64,000 nt of DNA. Origin: Syngnathus acus (lineage: Eukaryota; Chordata; Actinopteri; Syngnathiformes; Syngnathidae). This document shows, piece by piece, positions 1 to 11,885 of the stretch. Position 1 is the stretch's first letter; every line of letters starts with the position of its first letter. The stretch is from positions 10,994,501 to 11,058,500 of the forward strand of contig NC_051101.1 of NCBI RefSeq assembly GCF_901709675.1, read 5' to 3'. Under the pieces are notes generated by a model. It was not told where the DNA came from and searched no databases. It saw nothing but the letters and a program-made list of their open reading frames with translations. A program made the position numbers and the translations under genes.

Positions 1-311
1 GAGGAGAGAAAGAAGTTAGAAAATCCAGAGCGGTACTCGGTCGAGCAAAGAGTTCCACCAAGGTCGAACAATTATTTACAATGTCAGTCGGACTGAAACA
101 ACAAGCTGGCCGAAAACTCCAGTTGAGTCGTAACTGGGGGTGATGCAAACTGGGGGCCAACTGCCATCACACGCTTGGAAGATTTTATTTATCTCATCTA
201 TGGGAGGGGGTGTCAGTGCCACAATGGTATGCTCCAAATCAATTTACTGAGTTGATTTTACTTTTTTTTTAATCTTTTTTATTTTGTATTTTTATTATTA
301 TTTTTGTATTT

Positions 312-621
312 TTATTTAACAGTGCAGAAGTCACCAACTTTTTTTAATTTATTTTTTATTAATCAATGCAGGGCTGCTAATTTGTTAGTCACTTCTGACC
401 GTACACATAATTTGTTAGTTCCTCGGAAATCACAATGTCTCATCACTAGCACGAGCTAACAACAACTTTTTATTTTATTTATTTATTTTAATTTATTTAA
501 CAGTGCAGAAATCACCCACTTTTTTTCAGGGATCAATACAAGGCTGCTGACCGTACACATAATTTGTTACTTCTTCCTCGGAAATCGCAATGTCTCATCC
601 CTAGCACGGTCTAATAACAAG
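312..621. repeat. Diverged direct duplication, two copies of about 130-155 bp
   Basis: Copy 1 (about 312-466) and copy 2 (about 491-621) share, in order, 'taacagtgcaga', 'ggctgct', 'gaccgtacacataatttgtta', 'cctcggaaatc', 'caatgtctcatc' and 'ctagcacg'. Copy 2 lacks a short internal piece. It looks like a local tandem duplication within an AT-rich repeat. No coding potential. Confidence 0.75.
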
Positions 622-1634
622 CTACCTGGTGCCCGCGTCACCATGTTAGCCACACGCGCCTTAATGAGTCTCGCTCAGTGGAGGTGTAAATGAAGCTGGA
701 ATGTGTTGCTGCCATGATATCGTCACTACGGCGCACTTGCTCGCTTAATCACTCATCAATTTCTCATATTAATTTTTTGCAGGCTAAACGCTTGTCGGTT
801 CAGTGCAGAACCTCACGCTCATTAGTGTTTGAAGTCAGTCTCTGTGATTTCCGCCGCGCTAGCAGCACTTTGGCTATTTTCTTTTCTGATCCACTGACTA
901 ATTTCGCTCACGCTTGTTGATAGCTTTACGGTTATTACAAGAGGCGGGGGTGGGAGGGGGAGGAGGATGGGGGGGGGGGGGCTGTCAGGTGTGGAAGCGA
1001 AATGACATCGTCTCAGTTCACAGTTTGTGACATGTCATTTGTCTTCATCCGGCTGTCGTTGTCACCAGCCGCAGACATTTGTGACTGCTTCATAAATAAT
1101 AACATCAGCGTTTTGCTGCGTGAGCAATGTATGCATTTATATTCATTTACACCTCCCGTGCGGCATTTTTGTTTTGCCATCTATTTCGCAATTTGGAAGC
1201 TCGCGGCGGAAATCTTTTATTGTCCGTCTTCGCCCAGTCCGAGGCTAATCCGGATTGAATATGAACACACAACACTCGCAAAACTTTTGTCAGCAAAGTT
1301 TTTAGTTTGAAGGCAATCTCTCTTGCTTGTTGCCAGAAACTGACCATTTGTCCGTGTTATCCGCCATCATGTGTTTTTGCGGAACAGTGCCAACGCTTTG
1401 AAATATTCACGGGTATGTTTGCCAGATAAGCACGGTGCGTTTTGGAAGAGCAACGGTGTTAAGGGAAAAAACACCTGTTTGTGTTGAGCTCCTCGTCTGA
1501 TGGGTCCAGTTTGGCTTTCCGCTAATGTGTGACTTGGAACAGGAGTGAATGAAGGCTTTGCCAAAACAAACAAATAAACCGACATTCTCTCAATGATAAT
1601 TATTTTAATCGCCTAAATTGTATAAAAAGACTTT

Positions 1635-1857
1635 TGCTATTATGAGTGGATTGAATATCATTTTATTTTAATATCAAGGCGAAAAGTGAAGCTAACTAAT
1701 TTAGCATGTGTCACGCTTATTTACATTTTTTTATCATTATATTACATTATTTTATATTTATTTATTTATATTATTATATGTTGCTATTATGAGTGGATTG
1801 AATATCATTTTATTTTAATATCAAGTCTTAAAGTGAAGCTAACTAGTTTAGCATTTG
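1635..1857. repeat. Direct repeat of about 75 bp, two copies
   Basis: Positions 1635-1711 and 1782-1857 both read 'gctattatgagtggattg' followed by 'aatatcattttattttaat', then 'aaagtgaagctaact' and 'tttagcat'. The copies are about 90% alike by eye and separated by about 70 bp of T/A-rich DNA. This is a recent local duplication of unknown origin. Confidence 0.8.
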
Positions 1858-3545
1858 TCGCGGTTGTTGACATTTTTTGCTCCAAAACGTAGCTTTCGAA
1901 CGAGTTCCACCTGCCGACGTTTATTTACTTCAGCGTTACTCTTTGTGCGTACGAGTGTTCACGTGTTACAAATTTCGCTCGCCGAGCGATTCGTCTTTCA
2001 CGCCCCCCCGTTGCTACACGCCGCTAAAATGCTTCCGTTAAACCAAATTGCCTCCCGATTACTCAAAATGATATTAAAAATGGCTTCCTCTGCTACTGAT
2101 GATTCTTTTTTTTTTTTTTTTCATGAACATAAAGGCGCTGAAATAAAGAGGTCAGAGCTACGTCGCGACTTTGAGGCGTGCGCATTTATCTTTGCTGACC
2201 ACTTTTTTGTGTTTCCTCCTTTTCAGCAAGCTCACCCCCATAGCGATGCGGATGTATTAATCTTCTTGCTTGTTGTTGTTTAGTGTGAAGCAGCTTAAGA
2301 AGATCTGAATCTTTAATCACGGGGCCCCCAGGGTTGACCAATGTAGTTAGGAAGCTCGGCACTCGGCCATGATAGAACGGTTATCGCCGCTCGCTTATCA
2401 TAGCTCCCGGATATCTCTTGTTCTATTTTTGTTGCTCTTAAAAAAAAAAAAAAAGAACACTTCGTCTAAGGCCACCTCAAATTAATGCGACGGTGAAATA
2501 ACGACACTGTTATTTCCCAATCTGGGCGAGAATCCATCTGTCATCTTCTGGGATGAAATGTTTTTGTTTGGCTATTTTTAATTAGATATCAATTAATTAA
2601 CGGCGGCGAGTTTACATCCGATAATTGGTCCAACCGAAATGGGCATTTGCACACTTCCTAACGAGATATTCTCAATTAAGCCGTCTCTCCCTCTGTGCAT
2701 CCTGGCAGCAGACCTCTTGATTGCCTCCGGAATTTCGCACCATTAATGAAAAGAAAACGCCAAAGAGGAAAGCTGTCGGAATCCGACGGCCATAACAAGA
2801 AGCTTGTGTGTCGTGCGTGCGCGCCGACGCTCTCAACTATGCCAGCCTTTTATTCTTGCCCTTCACCACGGGTGATTGGCTAACAGTCGCCTCCAACCTC
2901 AAGTTGACAAAAATCAATAAATCATCACCCGGGGCCCTCTCAAGCGCACACAGCACAAGCGCTCGATCCACAGGAAGAGAGTGAGAGCAAAACAAACACA
3001 GCCTACCTGAGTCCCCGGCTCTCTTTTCGGTAATAGAACCTCCCCGCAGCAATTGACCCAAACAATGACGCCCTCCAGCAAAAGGTCAGCGAACATTCGA
3101 CGCCTTTCATAGCTCAAAGGGGCGCCGAAAAAATTCTGAAAAACATGCTTAAGTGGGGAGAAAAGTGGAGTCGGGCTCACGTTGCTGTTTAGATTTATCA
3201 GTGGCGAGACGGCCAGTGGATTGACTCCAAATGTCATTAAATAGATTAAAAAGGCTATCGGGTGGAGCGGCTAAAGTGCCTATTGATTGCGCAATAAGCA
3301 CTGCTGAGCGGGTCTGTCGATGGCGATGCCCGCTGTCTTGTTTTTGTATCTACAGCCTCGTCTATATCGGGCCCAGATGCCGATCGGATCCTCACATCAC
3401 ACTGATTGATCTGACTGTTGAAGACATTCAACAGTTTGTGTGTTTCTGCTGGAGGGATGTTTTTTTTTTTTTGTTCTGTCTTTGTAAAGTTCGTTTGCAA
3501 CTTTTCATTCTAACCGCGTCTCGTTTTATTTGTCTCTGTGCTCAG

Positions 3546-3599
3546 TTGGCTGTAGAAGTACTCGAGGGGCTCCTGGAAGAGGACGACGAAGTTGTTCAG
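3546..3599 (+). CDS. Internal exon, probable assembly chaperone of rpl4
   Basis: A 54-nt exon flanked by a pyrimidine-rich acceptor (ctgtgctcag, ending 3545) and a donor (CAG|gtaatc from 3600). It translates in phase 0 to 18 residues, LAVEVLEGLLEEDDEVVQ, which is a TPR-type helix and acidic turn. It reads directly into the next exon (VWYLSGWVCYL). From memory this continuity matches the fish proteins annotated as probable assembly chaperone of rpl4 (Acl4-like). In yeast, Acl4 binds nascent ribosomal protein L4 and escorts it to the pre-60S particle in the nucleus. Upstream TPR exons are outside the window. The exon call is firm because splice sites and reading phase agree across all three exons; the family name is from recall. 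Confidence 0.75.
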
Positions 3600-5739
3600 G
3601 TAATCGAACTCGATGAGGATCTGCAAAAGCTTTCATTGAGGAATAATGTTCCAAATATTTATTCCTCCAAGTTCATTCTTTAAGCGGGAGCTATGAGTAA
3701 CCGTGACAACATTTTTTCATTTTGGTCCACATTTATCATTCTCCTCTCACAGCCAAAAGCAATTTGCGTGTTGAACGGCTTTGACAAGAATTTTGCAAAA
3801 TAAGGCGTGCATTTTTTTTTTTTAGTTATTTTTTTCCTTATTGGAAAATCCAAACTATCGTGGCTAGTGCAATCTGTGTTCTAAAACACCCAAATTCTTC
3901 TCCTATTTTGTTCCACGCCGCACCCCTCCATTTGATTGTTTTCCCCCCGCCCTTCCCCTCAACAGTCAGCAGTCAAGCAGACAGACAAACCACCCACAGA
4001 GCAAACATTACCTTTTCGGCAGAGACGGGCGACGCTATCGGGAGTCACTCCACTTGTGTTTTTGCAGCCGACTCGAAATTGCAGTTCACTTTGCCGCTCG
4101 GCTGTCCATATTGACTGCTGTTTCGAGCAATTGAGTGCCTGCCGAAATATCAAGAAGGACGAAAAATGTCGTTAAGAATTCTATCATTTTTGTCTTATTA
4201 TATATAAACATTGTGAGGAGACTTTAAATGAGTCGCTGTGGTCTCGTACAAACATGTCTTCTTTTTTTTTTTTTTTTTCCCCCCTGAGTTTGAAACTGCA
4301 GGTTTATTAGCGAGGGGGAATGAGTGGCAGTATTTTGATTCGCTCTCGTAGTCCCTCCGCACTTGAAATCCCCACGGTGAGCAGCAGAGAAAGCGAAGGT
4401 GCGCCACTGAGTGTCAAAGAGCAGCGCCGTGTGTCTCCCACACTCTCCCCTCGGGCTCTTCCTCCCACACAAACAAACGCAAAGCCTCGGCTGACAGATT
4501 GAGAGCAGTCATCAGGGGGGCTGAACTTTCTAACTTGGAGATTTAGCCGTGACGTCGTGGGCATTTGGCCGTTTGCAAATGCCGACGCGCCGGTTTTAAT
4601 GCTAAAGTTCTTTGCATCTTTCAACGTGGCTTGTCAGAAAGCTGGAGACGTTATTGTTCCTCCCAAATGTTGTTTCAAAGGTGTTGAGTTGATTCATGAA
4701 TCTCTTGTTGTTTCTTTGGCGGTGCCGTATGGGAGTTAAGACGGGCCTCGGCTTTGAAGCGACGAGCGGTTTGATTGACAGAAGCGGCATTTATTCAATT
4801 GAATTGCGTGCGCCTTTGTCTTGGATTGTGGAAGGGGAAAGGAGAGCTTATGAAAGTCATAATTAGCTCGCTTGGCTGGCTTTGTTTTCTGCTTGAAATT
4901 TTTTATTTATTTCTTTTTTTTTTTTTTAAATCTTGAAAGTGTTTTATGATTGTGCGCGTTACTTATCATGGCTGAAAAATATTCCGGGAAATTATTGCCT
5001 TTTTTTATTATATAAGTGGTTCTCAAAATTACAATTTCCTAAAAAAATGGACTAAAATTTCCCAAAATTTTCAAATAAATAAATATATATATACGTATAT
5101 AGTATTATGGAGTATCATGGCACATTACAAAAAATATATATACGATATACTTTTTTTTTTTTTATTGACTAAAATTCACACAAATAACACATTACGTAAT
5201 AACGCCCAATCATAACAATTGTATTTGTAAATTCTTCCTGACCGTATATCAGTCTTCATTTTTAATAAAGCTGCAAAATTTGAACAAATCAAACATTTAG
5301 TCGGGTTTCAGAACAGCCTTTAAGTGCCCCCCCCCCGTGCAACAAAAGCAATTCTTCTTCGGGGGTCTTCCTTGTCAGGAAATGGTTCCTTGATTAGAAA
5401 TGAAATCCTGCTGGCACTGCCATCTTTTTATCCAACACTGCTGATCTTCTGGTGAGTGTAGCTGCAGGGGGTTTAACTTGAAGCTTCCCACTCAGCATAT
5501 TTTACAATCATTTCAAATTTGTCATGTGTTTGATAGCAAAGTGGTCAAGGAAATCTGCACCTTCTGCTTTTGACTCCATTGAATCATGCTAATATTTGTT
5601 TCATAATGCTTTGTTGGTCTTTGGCATGCCTCCAAGTTCATAGAGAGGTGGAAAAGACTCTTGTGATTACTATTTACATAGTTTTCTTTCAACTGGTTTG
5701 TTACATGATCAGCCCAAAAATCTCATTTCAACACAGCTC

Positions 5740-5782
<43 letters not shown>

Positions 5783-7105
5783 GGGAAGAAGCTGCTTCTG
5801 CCTCGTCGTCAGTAATCACAGAATAATAATCCGATTTCCACAAAGTATAGATAGTGTCACGACACAGTCCATATTACATACATATTATTATTCACTCCAA
5901 TTTTGTCAGCTTCCCAGATTTTGCTGAAATATAACAAAGTGTAATAAGTGTCATCTTCCTCACCGATTCTTGGCAGTGGAAGTTTCCGCTTGATTAATCC
6001 AAATGGAAATGGGAATCTGATTACCTCAGAAGCTTGGAGACCCTCGTGGAATGTCGATTTTATTTGTATTTTTTATTTTTTTATTTTGTGTAAGCACAAC
6101 ACAAGTCGCACTTTTAGGGTTTGTTCAAATTTTGCGTTAAACTGATATACAAAAAAAAAGAGAATGGATATTTACAATGTAAATAATTATATTAAAGTCA
6201 GCAGCTGGCCATTTCACCAAATCACTCCGAGCGCAGTTTGTTATAATTGTAACGATATCGTCTTTTTTTTTTTTCTTTTCAACTAAGCATAATTCAACCC
6301 AACCATAAGCATTTTAATTGAAAAGTAGCGTGAAGCCGGATTGCGGGAGAAAATTACAGGTGCCGTCAATGTGAAAGCTCTTCTTGGCTCTCCCTGAACA
6401 CATAAATCATACTTTTTAACGCAACGTCGTGTTGCGCTAACATTTTCCGCCGATTTTCTCGCCTTTGTGTTTCCATGAACCGCCTCTCTCATTATTTGAC
6501 ACTTTCTGTATATTTCTAATTGCTCGTTAAATCATTTTGTTGTGCTTCTGTAGTTAGTATAATGATGCTCCTATAGAAATTAGTATTTAAAAAAAAATTT
6601 AAAAAATTGACCTTGATTTTCACATTGATGGCAAATCTTTGTAATTTCCATAGCAACCCTGCATCACCTCTTCAGTCCTGTTCTATTCTATTCTATCATT
6701 ATTTTTATATTGTTTTTAATATGGCTCTAAATAAAGATAGAACACCAATGCTGCAATTTTATAATCCGTATTGGGACTAGCTAATAATGATTGAAAATGA
6801 TAGATTCTAAACTTTTTTTTTTTTTTTTACTCCGGCAAAAGTCAACCTGATGATTTTCATTACAGCTCAGTTATTGTCCCGAGGGAAATTCATTTGCATT
6901 GTAATGCATATTATTTTTTTTTTGGTGCCATTATTTCATGCAATTTTTGTTTACAGATCTAAGAAAGTAGCATCAGCAAATGTGGGCCCCAGTGAGCATT
7001 GCAAGTCAGGCAACATAGTGAAAATAATCAAATTGCAATCCCCCTTCTGTTTTCTAAAATAAAAAATAACCCCCCCCTCCCTCCCTCCCTTCATGTGTTT
7101 CCCAG
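3600..7105 (+). other. Intron of the rpl4-chaperone-like gene
   Basis: A 3.5-kb GT-AG intron between two phase-0 exons. It is AT-rich, with poly(T) tracts near 4262-4278 and the longest at about 5743-5778. The protein family appears continuous across the junction, so no missing exon is expected. Open frames inside it have no recognisable similarity. Confidence 0.6.
5743..5778. repeat. Poly(T) tract of about 36 bp
   Basis: An uninterrupted T run within the intron. It may be the poly(A) tail of a reverse-strand retroposed element, but no element body or flanking duplication was recognised beside it. Length is prone to sequencing error. Confidence 0.85.
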
Positions 7106-7258
7106 GTGTGGTATCTCTCCGGCTGGGTTTGCTACCTGCAGTTAGAGAGAGCCAAAGAGCAGCAAGAAAAAGACGGGAGACAACTCACCGACGTGGAGGA
7201 AGAAGAGAGGTCAGCGCTCAAGGAGGCGGCCCGAATGCATTTGACTAATGCTAAGAAG
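7106..7258 (+). CDS. Internal exon, probable assembly chaperone of rpl4
   Basis: A 153-nt exon (51 codons, phase 0 at both ends), bounded by a C/T-rich acceptor (tgtttcccag) and the donor AAG|gtgact. It encodes VWYLSGWVCYLQLERAKEQQ, then a charged Glu/Lys-rich linker (about residues 18-35 of the exon) and a helix ending NAKK. The helical, TPR-like start and charged middle suit a superhelical chaperone that binds a basic ribosomal protein. The open frame runs past the donor to 7750, but that extension changes character and is intron. The Acl4-like family assignment is from recall; exon boundaries are supported by splice signals and phase. Confidence 0.8.
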
Positions 7259-9266
7259 GTGACTCATAAACATCACATTTGTGTTTGCTACTTAGCAGCA
7301 AAGCTATGTTACAATACACAAATATCCCCTCCAAAAAAAAATATTGATGGTGAAGAGAATAAACCAAGCGACAGCCAGGCAGAAGCAGGGAGGATAACAA
7401 CGAAACAGATCGTGATGCCGACGTGTCGGTGTGCATGTTTTGTTGCGTGGGTGGAAAGGAGTCACGATGGCGCACATGAAATCAATTGTCAAGCCGACGT
7501 GAAATGGAATTTGAGTCTCAGCCGGATGGAGCCCAGATTCCGGCGGGAGGATCTGCTATGCATTCACGGAGGGACGATAGGAATAGATGAATATATACTC
7601 GAAACTACAAAAGCAAATGGGGCAAACGGAGGTCAAAGGTTTTACTATTTGATGTTGCTGTGTGGATTGTGGGGAGGCTTGGACCATGGTGGGCTCATGT
7701 CATCAAACTTTAATAAGTTTCTCCAACAAAAATGGGACTGGGGGGACTGAAGTAAATATGTGTGTATTTCAGCTTGTTTTTTTTATTCGAAAGTTACGCA
7801 ATATTTGGTCATTATCATTATTAATGGCCGTTATGCGCTTTAATAGGGAGTTTTGTGAAATTGTTTTAGTCATGGCCAAGGTGAGTCTGAAATGAATTGT
7901 AAATGCAATACTAATACCACACTTGCGGTTGTCATAATGAAATTGAAATACGTGGAAAGTAACTGCACAAAGAACTGGTTTCTTTTCAACTTAAATCCTT
8001 AGATTTTTTTTTCTTCTCTACGTTATATAGAGCATGTTGAGAACTACTATATAAATATTTCAATTTGAGTGCTTGGAATTTTAATACAGCAATTTAGTCC
8101 ATGAGACGTAGCTATTAATCTGAAAACAGCCAAGGTCGAACACGATTTATTACGCCAGTCGTTTTCCCCATCAGACATAATGGGAATTAAATGTATTTGG
8201 TTTTGGGTAAAACAATTGCTTGCAAAAAAAAAAAAAAAAGGTTAACTTTACTGTCTTACAATGTAAAAAGAAAACTTTGTTTTTTTCCGTTAGTATAATT
8301 GTTTTTGTTAGTAGAATTTTGAGTAGAAAAGTGTTTAAAAGTGACTTTGAAAAAAGGAAATTGTTGATGATGGGCTATCGACTGCCATTTTTTTTTTCTA
8401 CTTGGGGCTTGTTCAAATCAAGTGTGATATTTGAAACCATTTCTCGCTTTCATTTCACTCGACTCAGCAGCGCTCCTCTCAAGTGTTGCCTAGCAGCTTC
8501 TTTTTCTCAAAGCCAACCAGTCATAAAATGTAAATGAATAATATTTGTGGATTTTGACGCTTTTAAATTGAGCACACAATTGATTTTCACTTTGACTCCA
8601 ATCGCTGACATATCGCATTGCGACTCAACTGCTCTTGCATTCTCCCCCGCCGAATCAATAGCTACTTTTATTCAAACTAATTTATCGATATTTCTTCCCG
8701 GTCCACACAAATGAATATCTGACCAATATTGACACACAAGCCAAGAAAAAAAATCCTCAGCTTGCTTTGCTTTGTTCCTTATGATTATATTTCTTTTTCA
8801 TGACGTATTTTTTTGACGTGTACGACTCCCCCGCCGTACCTTTTGACACGGGGCTGCCATAAACAAACTCCTCGCCGTCATATTCAACCTTATAGATTAC
8901 GAATGAGCCACTCCACTACTTTTGTCTTTTGTCCTCCATGCAACCTGTGAAACAAAATGACTAAGACTCAACCCTCAAGGCAGCAAGATGCAATTATTCA
9001 TTCTATCGAGCCCCAGTGGCTGTGAGCGCCGCCAACTTTTATTCGGAGACGATAGACATCTCCGAGGAGTTGTGAGAATGCCAATCAATGTGTGTGTTTT
9101 TTTTTTTTATTCTCCCCATTGTGTTGAGTGTGTGATGTGGCGCTAAGGCGGCTGAAAAGGTGGAAGTGTGTTAGACCTTGTGGCTGGATCATGCATTTCC
9201 CCCTGTCTTCTTTTTTTTTTTTGCCCCTTAGGAGCCCCGATCTGCGGAGAAAGCATCCTCTTAAAT

Positions 9267-9293
9267 ACACACACACACACACACACACACACA
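9267..9293. repeat. (CA)n microsatellite
   Basis: About 13 perfect AC units inside an intron. The minus-strand open frame over it is an artefact of the repeat. Confidence 0.95.
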
Positions 9294-9992
9294 TGCTGCA
9301 AGTGCACATTGTTACGCTCCAAATGAGTTCCCTTGACAGTGCGTGTCAGGATGTTGCTCGGAGCCCGCCTGCTTTTGCAAGACAGTCACACACAATTGTC
9401 TCCTCTCTTCTGGACTCGTGACCCTACACTTGTATACTAGCTACTCTTTTTTATTATGCGCCATTACAACTTCTCTTTAGTTTTGTGTCTCTCTTAAAAA
9501 AAAAAAAAAAGAAGGGGGGGGTTGTTAGCGTAAATCTCTCTGCAGCCACTCTGCTTACTCTGCATTTGCACGCTGAGAATTACAGCTCTATGCTTCCTGT
9601 CCTCAGTGGCAGGGGAAGCAGTTTTATCACCCCGCTCTCCCTTTGAGTTCAGTAATTACACACAAGCGGAGTATTTTACAGAGATAAATCTGCTGGCTGC
9701 GTAGGGAACTTTTTGGGCTCTTGCCTGCAATATTTCATTGAGATAGCACATTTGATAGGGTGTCGCATATGTGCTTAGAAGCTCCAAGTGTTTGGGGTTA
9801 TTATTTTATCCGTTTCCAGTGACGATTAGAATAATTTGGGGGATGGTTAGATTTACCTGTGGTTGGAATTTTGTTTGTTTTTTCATTGGTGTGTATAGGT
9901 AGTCCTCAGTTTAGGAACAAAGCACTGGTGGCGCTAGAGTGGGGGCCGCAGGGGAACCGCCCCCCCAAAAATATGCCAGGTGCCATTCCAAA

Positions 9993-10409
9993 TACCGTAT
10001 TTTCCGGACTATAAGGCGCACCTAAAAACCTCACATTTTCTCAAAAGCCGACAGTGCGCCTTATAGTCCGGTGCGCTTTATATATGGACCAAATTCCTAA
10101 ATTTAAACTGGCCCGAAACATTGTGTCATGAAATCCATCATAAGTGGCCTGCTGAAGATTATGAATCATGAATCAAAAAGACTATGGATCATTAATTTGT
10201 GATTATAAAGTAATTTGTTGCATCTGAAGTTGAAATAAAAAAAGATAAAATGGAGAATGATTTGATTTGGATTAAAAATCTGTCATGATGCATTAATGGT
10301 GCGGCTTATAGTCCGGTGCGCCTTATATAAAGACAAAGTTTTAAAATGGGCCATTCATTGCAGGTGCGCCTTATAGTCCGGTGCGCCTTATAGTCCGGAA
10401 AATACGGTA
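9993..10409. mobile_element. TIR-bounded non-autonomous DNA transposon (MITE)
   Basis: The element starts 'taccgtattttccggacta' and ends with the exact reverse complement, giving perfect terminal inverted repeats of about 30 bp (9993-10022 and 10380-10409). The outermost TA on both sides fits a TA target-site duplication. Sub-terminal copies of 'gcgccttatagtccgg' recur at about 10055-10070, 10305-10322 and 10370-10395, so the ends are multiplied internally. The interior is AT-rich and non-coding, so the element would need a transposase supplied elsewhere. Similar 'ccgtattttccg...ataaggcgc' ends are widespread in fish genomes as far as I recall. The perfect TIRs suggest a fairly young copy. 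Superfamily was not assigned. Confidence 0.85.
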
Positions 10410-11190
10410 ATTGATTATTGGGTATTTTAGAATTTTTGCAGGAATTTTTTTCCCCACATTTCCCCATCCGCCATAGGAAACCTATTTTGATTGCTTATTA
10501 AAATTATCTGAAGAATTTTTAGGGTATTGTAAAAAATATATATATCCGTTACTAAGCTATATAAAAATTTAATTTTCTTTTTTTTTTTTTTTTAAATTGT
10601 ATTTGTTGAGGTGTGCTCATTTATGTTGAGCCTGCACATTGGAGACCGCATGCAGCGGCAGTCGGAAGATGTTCTTTTCCCACTCTTTGTGTAACCAAGT
10701 GTTCCAACAAAGAAGCTAATTTGCCAAATGAAGGGGAAAAAAAACAGTTTACCAGCATTTTGCGAGCTGTGCCGGGCTTCGCTGACAGCCTGCAAGCTGC
10801 TCCCGGATAATTCAACCGTCCGAACTGGCACTTAGAGACTTAAAACACCCGAGCTGCACACTTCCCTTTGCTCCAAGTGGTTGTTTGTTGACATCTTAAT
10901 GTTGCACTGTGAAATTCAATGACCCAGTGTGAGAGCATGGAAATTCAGAGACACAAAGACTTAATCAAGGAAGGAAATGACATCACAGGAGTGGACCTGA
11001 CTGGAGTTTATAGAAGAAATATGTTATTGCAATGTTCAAAAATCTTCATATCAATACAGAGACATTTTAATCTTTTTGTCCTAGCTGTTTAAATTTGGCA
11101 AATTAAATCACATCTGCAAGAATATCTGAACCTTCTTTCCGTCACTCTCATTTATTTTCTCCCCTTATTTTTTTTGGGTGTGATTTGCAG

Positions 11191-11364
11191 CTGCACAGCA
11201 AGCTCGGCTGTGACGACCAACCCATGTTGGAGCATGTGGAGCAGCTGCTGGGTGAGCTGGGAGGAGAGTTGGAGGGCGAAGAAGCTCAAGTCGGGGTCGA
11301 TGACGACTATGAGCCAGCTAGTGATGAGGAGGGAGACAAAGAGGATACACCTATGGAATACTGA
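11191..11364 (+). CDS. Last coding exon, probable assembly chaperone of rpl4
   Basis: This exon encodes the C-terminal 57 residues and a TGA stop at 11362-11364. The acceptor is tgatttgcag with an upstream T-rich tract. The start, LHSKLGCDDQPMLEHVEQLL, continues the TPR-like helices of the preceding exon in phase 0. The rest is a strongly acidic tail (GELEGEEAQVGVDDDYEPAS, then DEEGDKEDTPMEY). An acidic C-terminus is expected for an Acl4-type chaperone that shields a positively charged ribosomal protein. A competing open frame at 11174-11386 in another phase is a shadow. The visible part of the protein totals 126 residues; the N-terminal portion lies outside the window. Confidence 0.82.
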   Translation: MHSKLGCDDQPMLEHVEQLLGELGGELEGEEAQVGVDDDYEPASDEEGDKEDTPMEY

Positions 11365-11885
11365 CGACGCCCCCCTTTTTTGGTAGCTATATGTGATGCC
11401 AAATTGTTCTTTTGAATTACTCGTTAGTGCCTTTTGATTAGTCAAAGGTCACATCTGTTCATCCGAGAACTGTTGATTCAACGGGACATGTATTTTTCTT
11501 CAACAATCTTGTAAAGCCTTTTTTTTTTTTTTTTAATTAGTTTGTTAAAATGGCCTGAAAAAACAAAACTGTGATAGCATTAGCTACATTTGACCCATTA
11601 AATTGAGAAAGTGGTCACAATTGGTTATGTTCGGCTGGCACAAATTTTTAAGGTCAGAGAATGAAGCAGCTTCCATTGAAAGTGCAGCTTTAATACCAAA
11701 GTGACAGTTGTGTCACTAAAGCGGTCACAAGCGGATTTAAATGATTCACAGTTTGTCATAGCGGATGCCAATCAGCAGCCGTTTAACATGATAGCTCACT
11801 CGCGCTATACGGAATATAAAGTACGCGCAAGAAGTGAGATATAACTGGTTTGTGGGGGGAAATTTTAGGATGAAACTCAAATAAA
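11365..11885 (+). other. Probable 3' UTR with poly(A) signal candidates
   Basis: Non-coding DNA directly after the stop codon. An ATTAAA occurs at about 11597-11602 and an AATAAA at 11880-11885, giving a 3' UTR of roughly 0.25 or 0.5 kb. Which one is used cannot be decided from sequence. Confidence 0.45.

Larger units (their letters stand above)
1..3545 (+). other. Intron or upstream part of the rpl4-chaperone-like gene
   Basis: No coding exon was recognised here. The first exon seen starts at 3546 in the middle of the protein, so earlier exons must lie to the left and this stretch is best read as intron. It is AT-rich, with poly(T)/poly(A) runs and a poly(G) run near 969-980. Two diverged direct duplications (312-621 and 1635-1857) are listed separately. 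The open frames here (for example 690-920 and 1855-2283) resemble no family known to me and lack coherent splice context. Confidence 0.5.
7259..11190 (+). other. Intron of the rpl4-chaperone-like gene
   Basis: A 3.9-kb intron between two phase-0 exons. It holds a (CA)n microsatellite (9267-9293), a TIR-bounded MITE (9993-10409) and poly(T) runs. A less AT-rich stretch at about 9540-9730 looks unique and could be conserved non-coding DNA. No extra exon was recognised. Confidence 0.6.

Noticed and set aside
7259-7750. Read-through of the rpl4-chaperone exon to a 214-codon frame
   Set aside because: A donor at 7259 and the in-phase next exon at 11191 explain the family sequence; the extension loses similarity at once.
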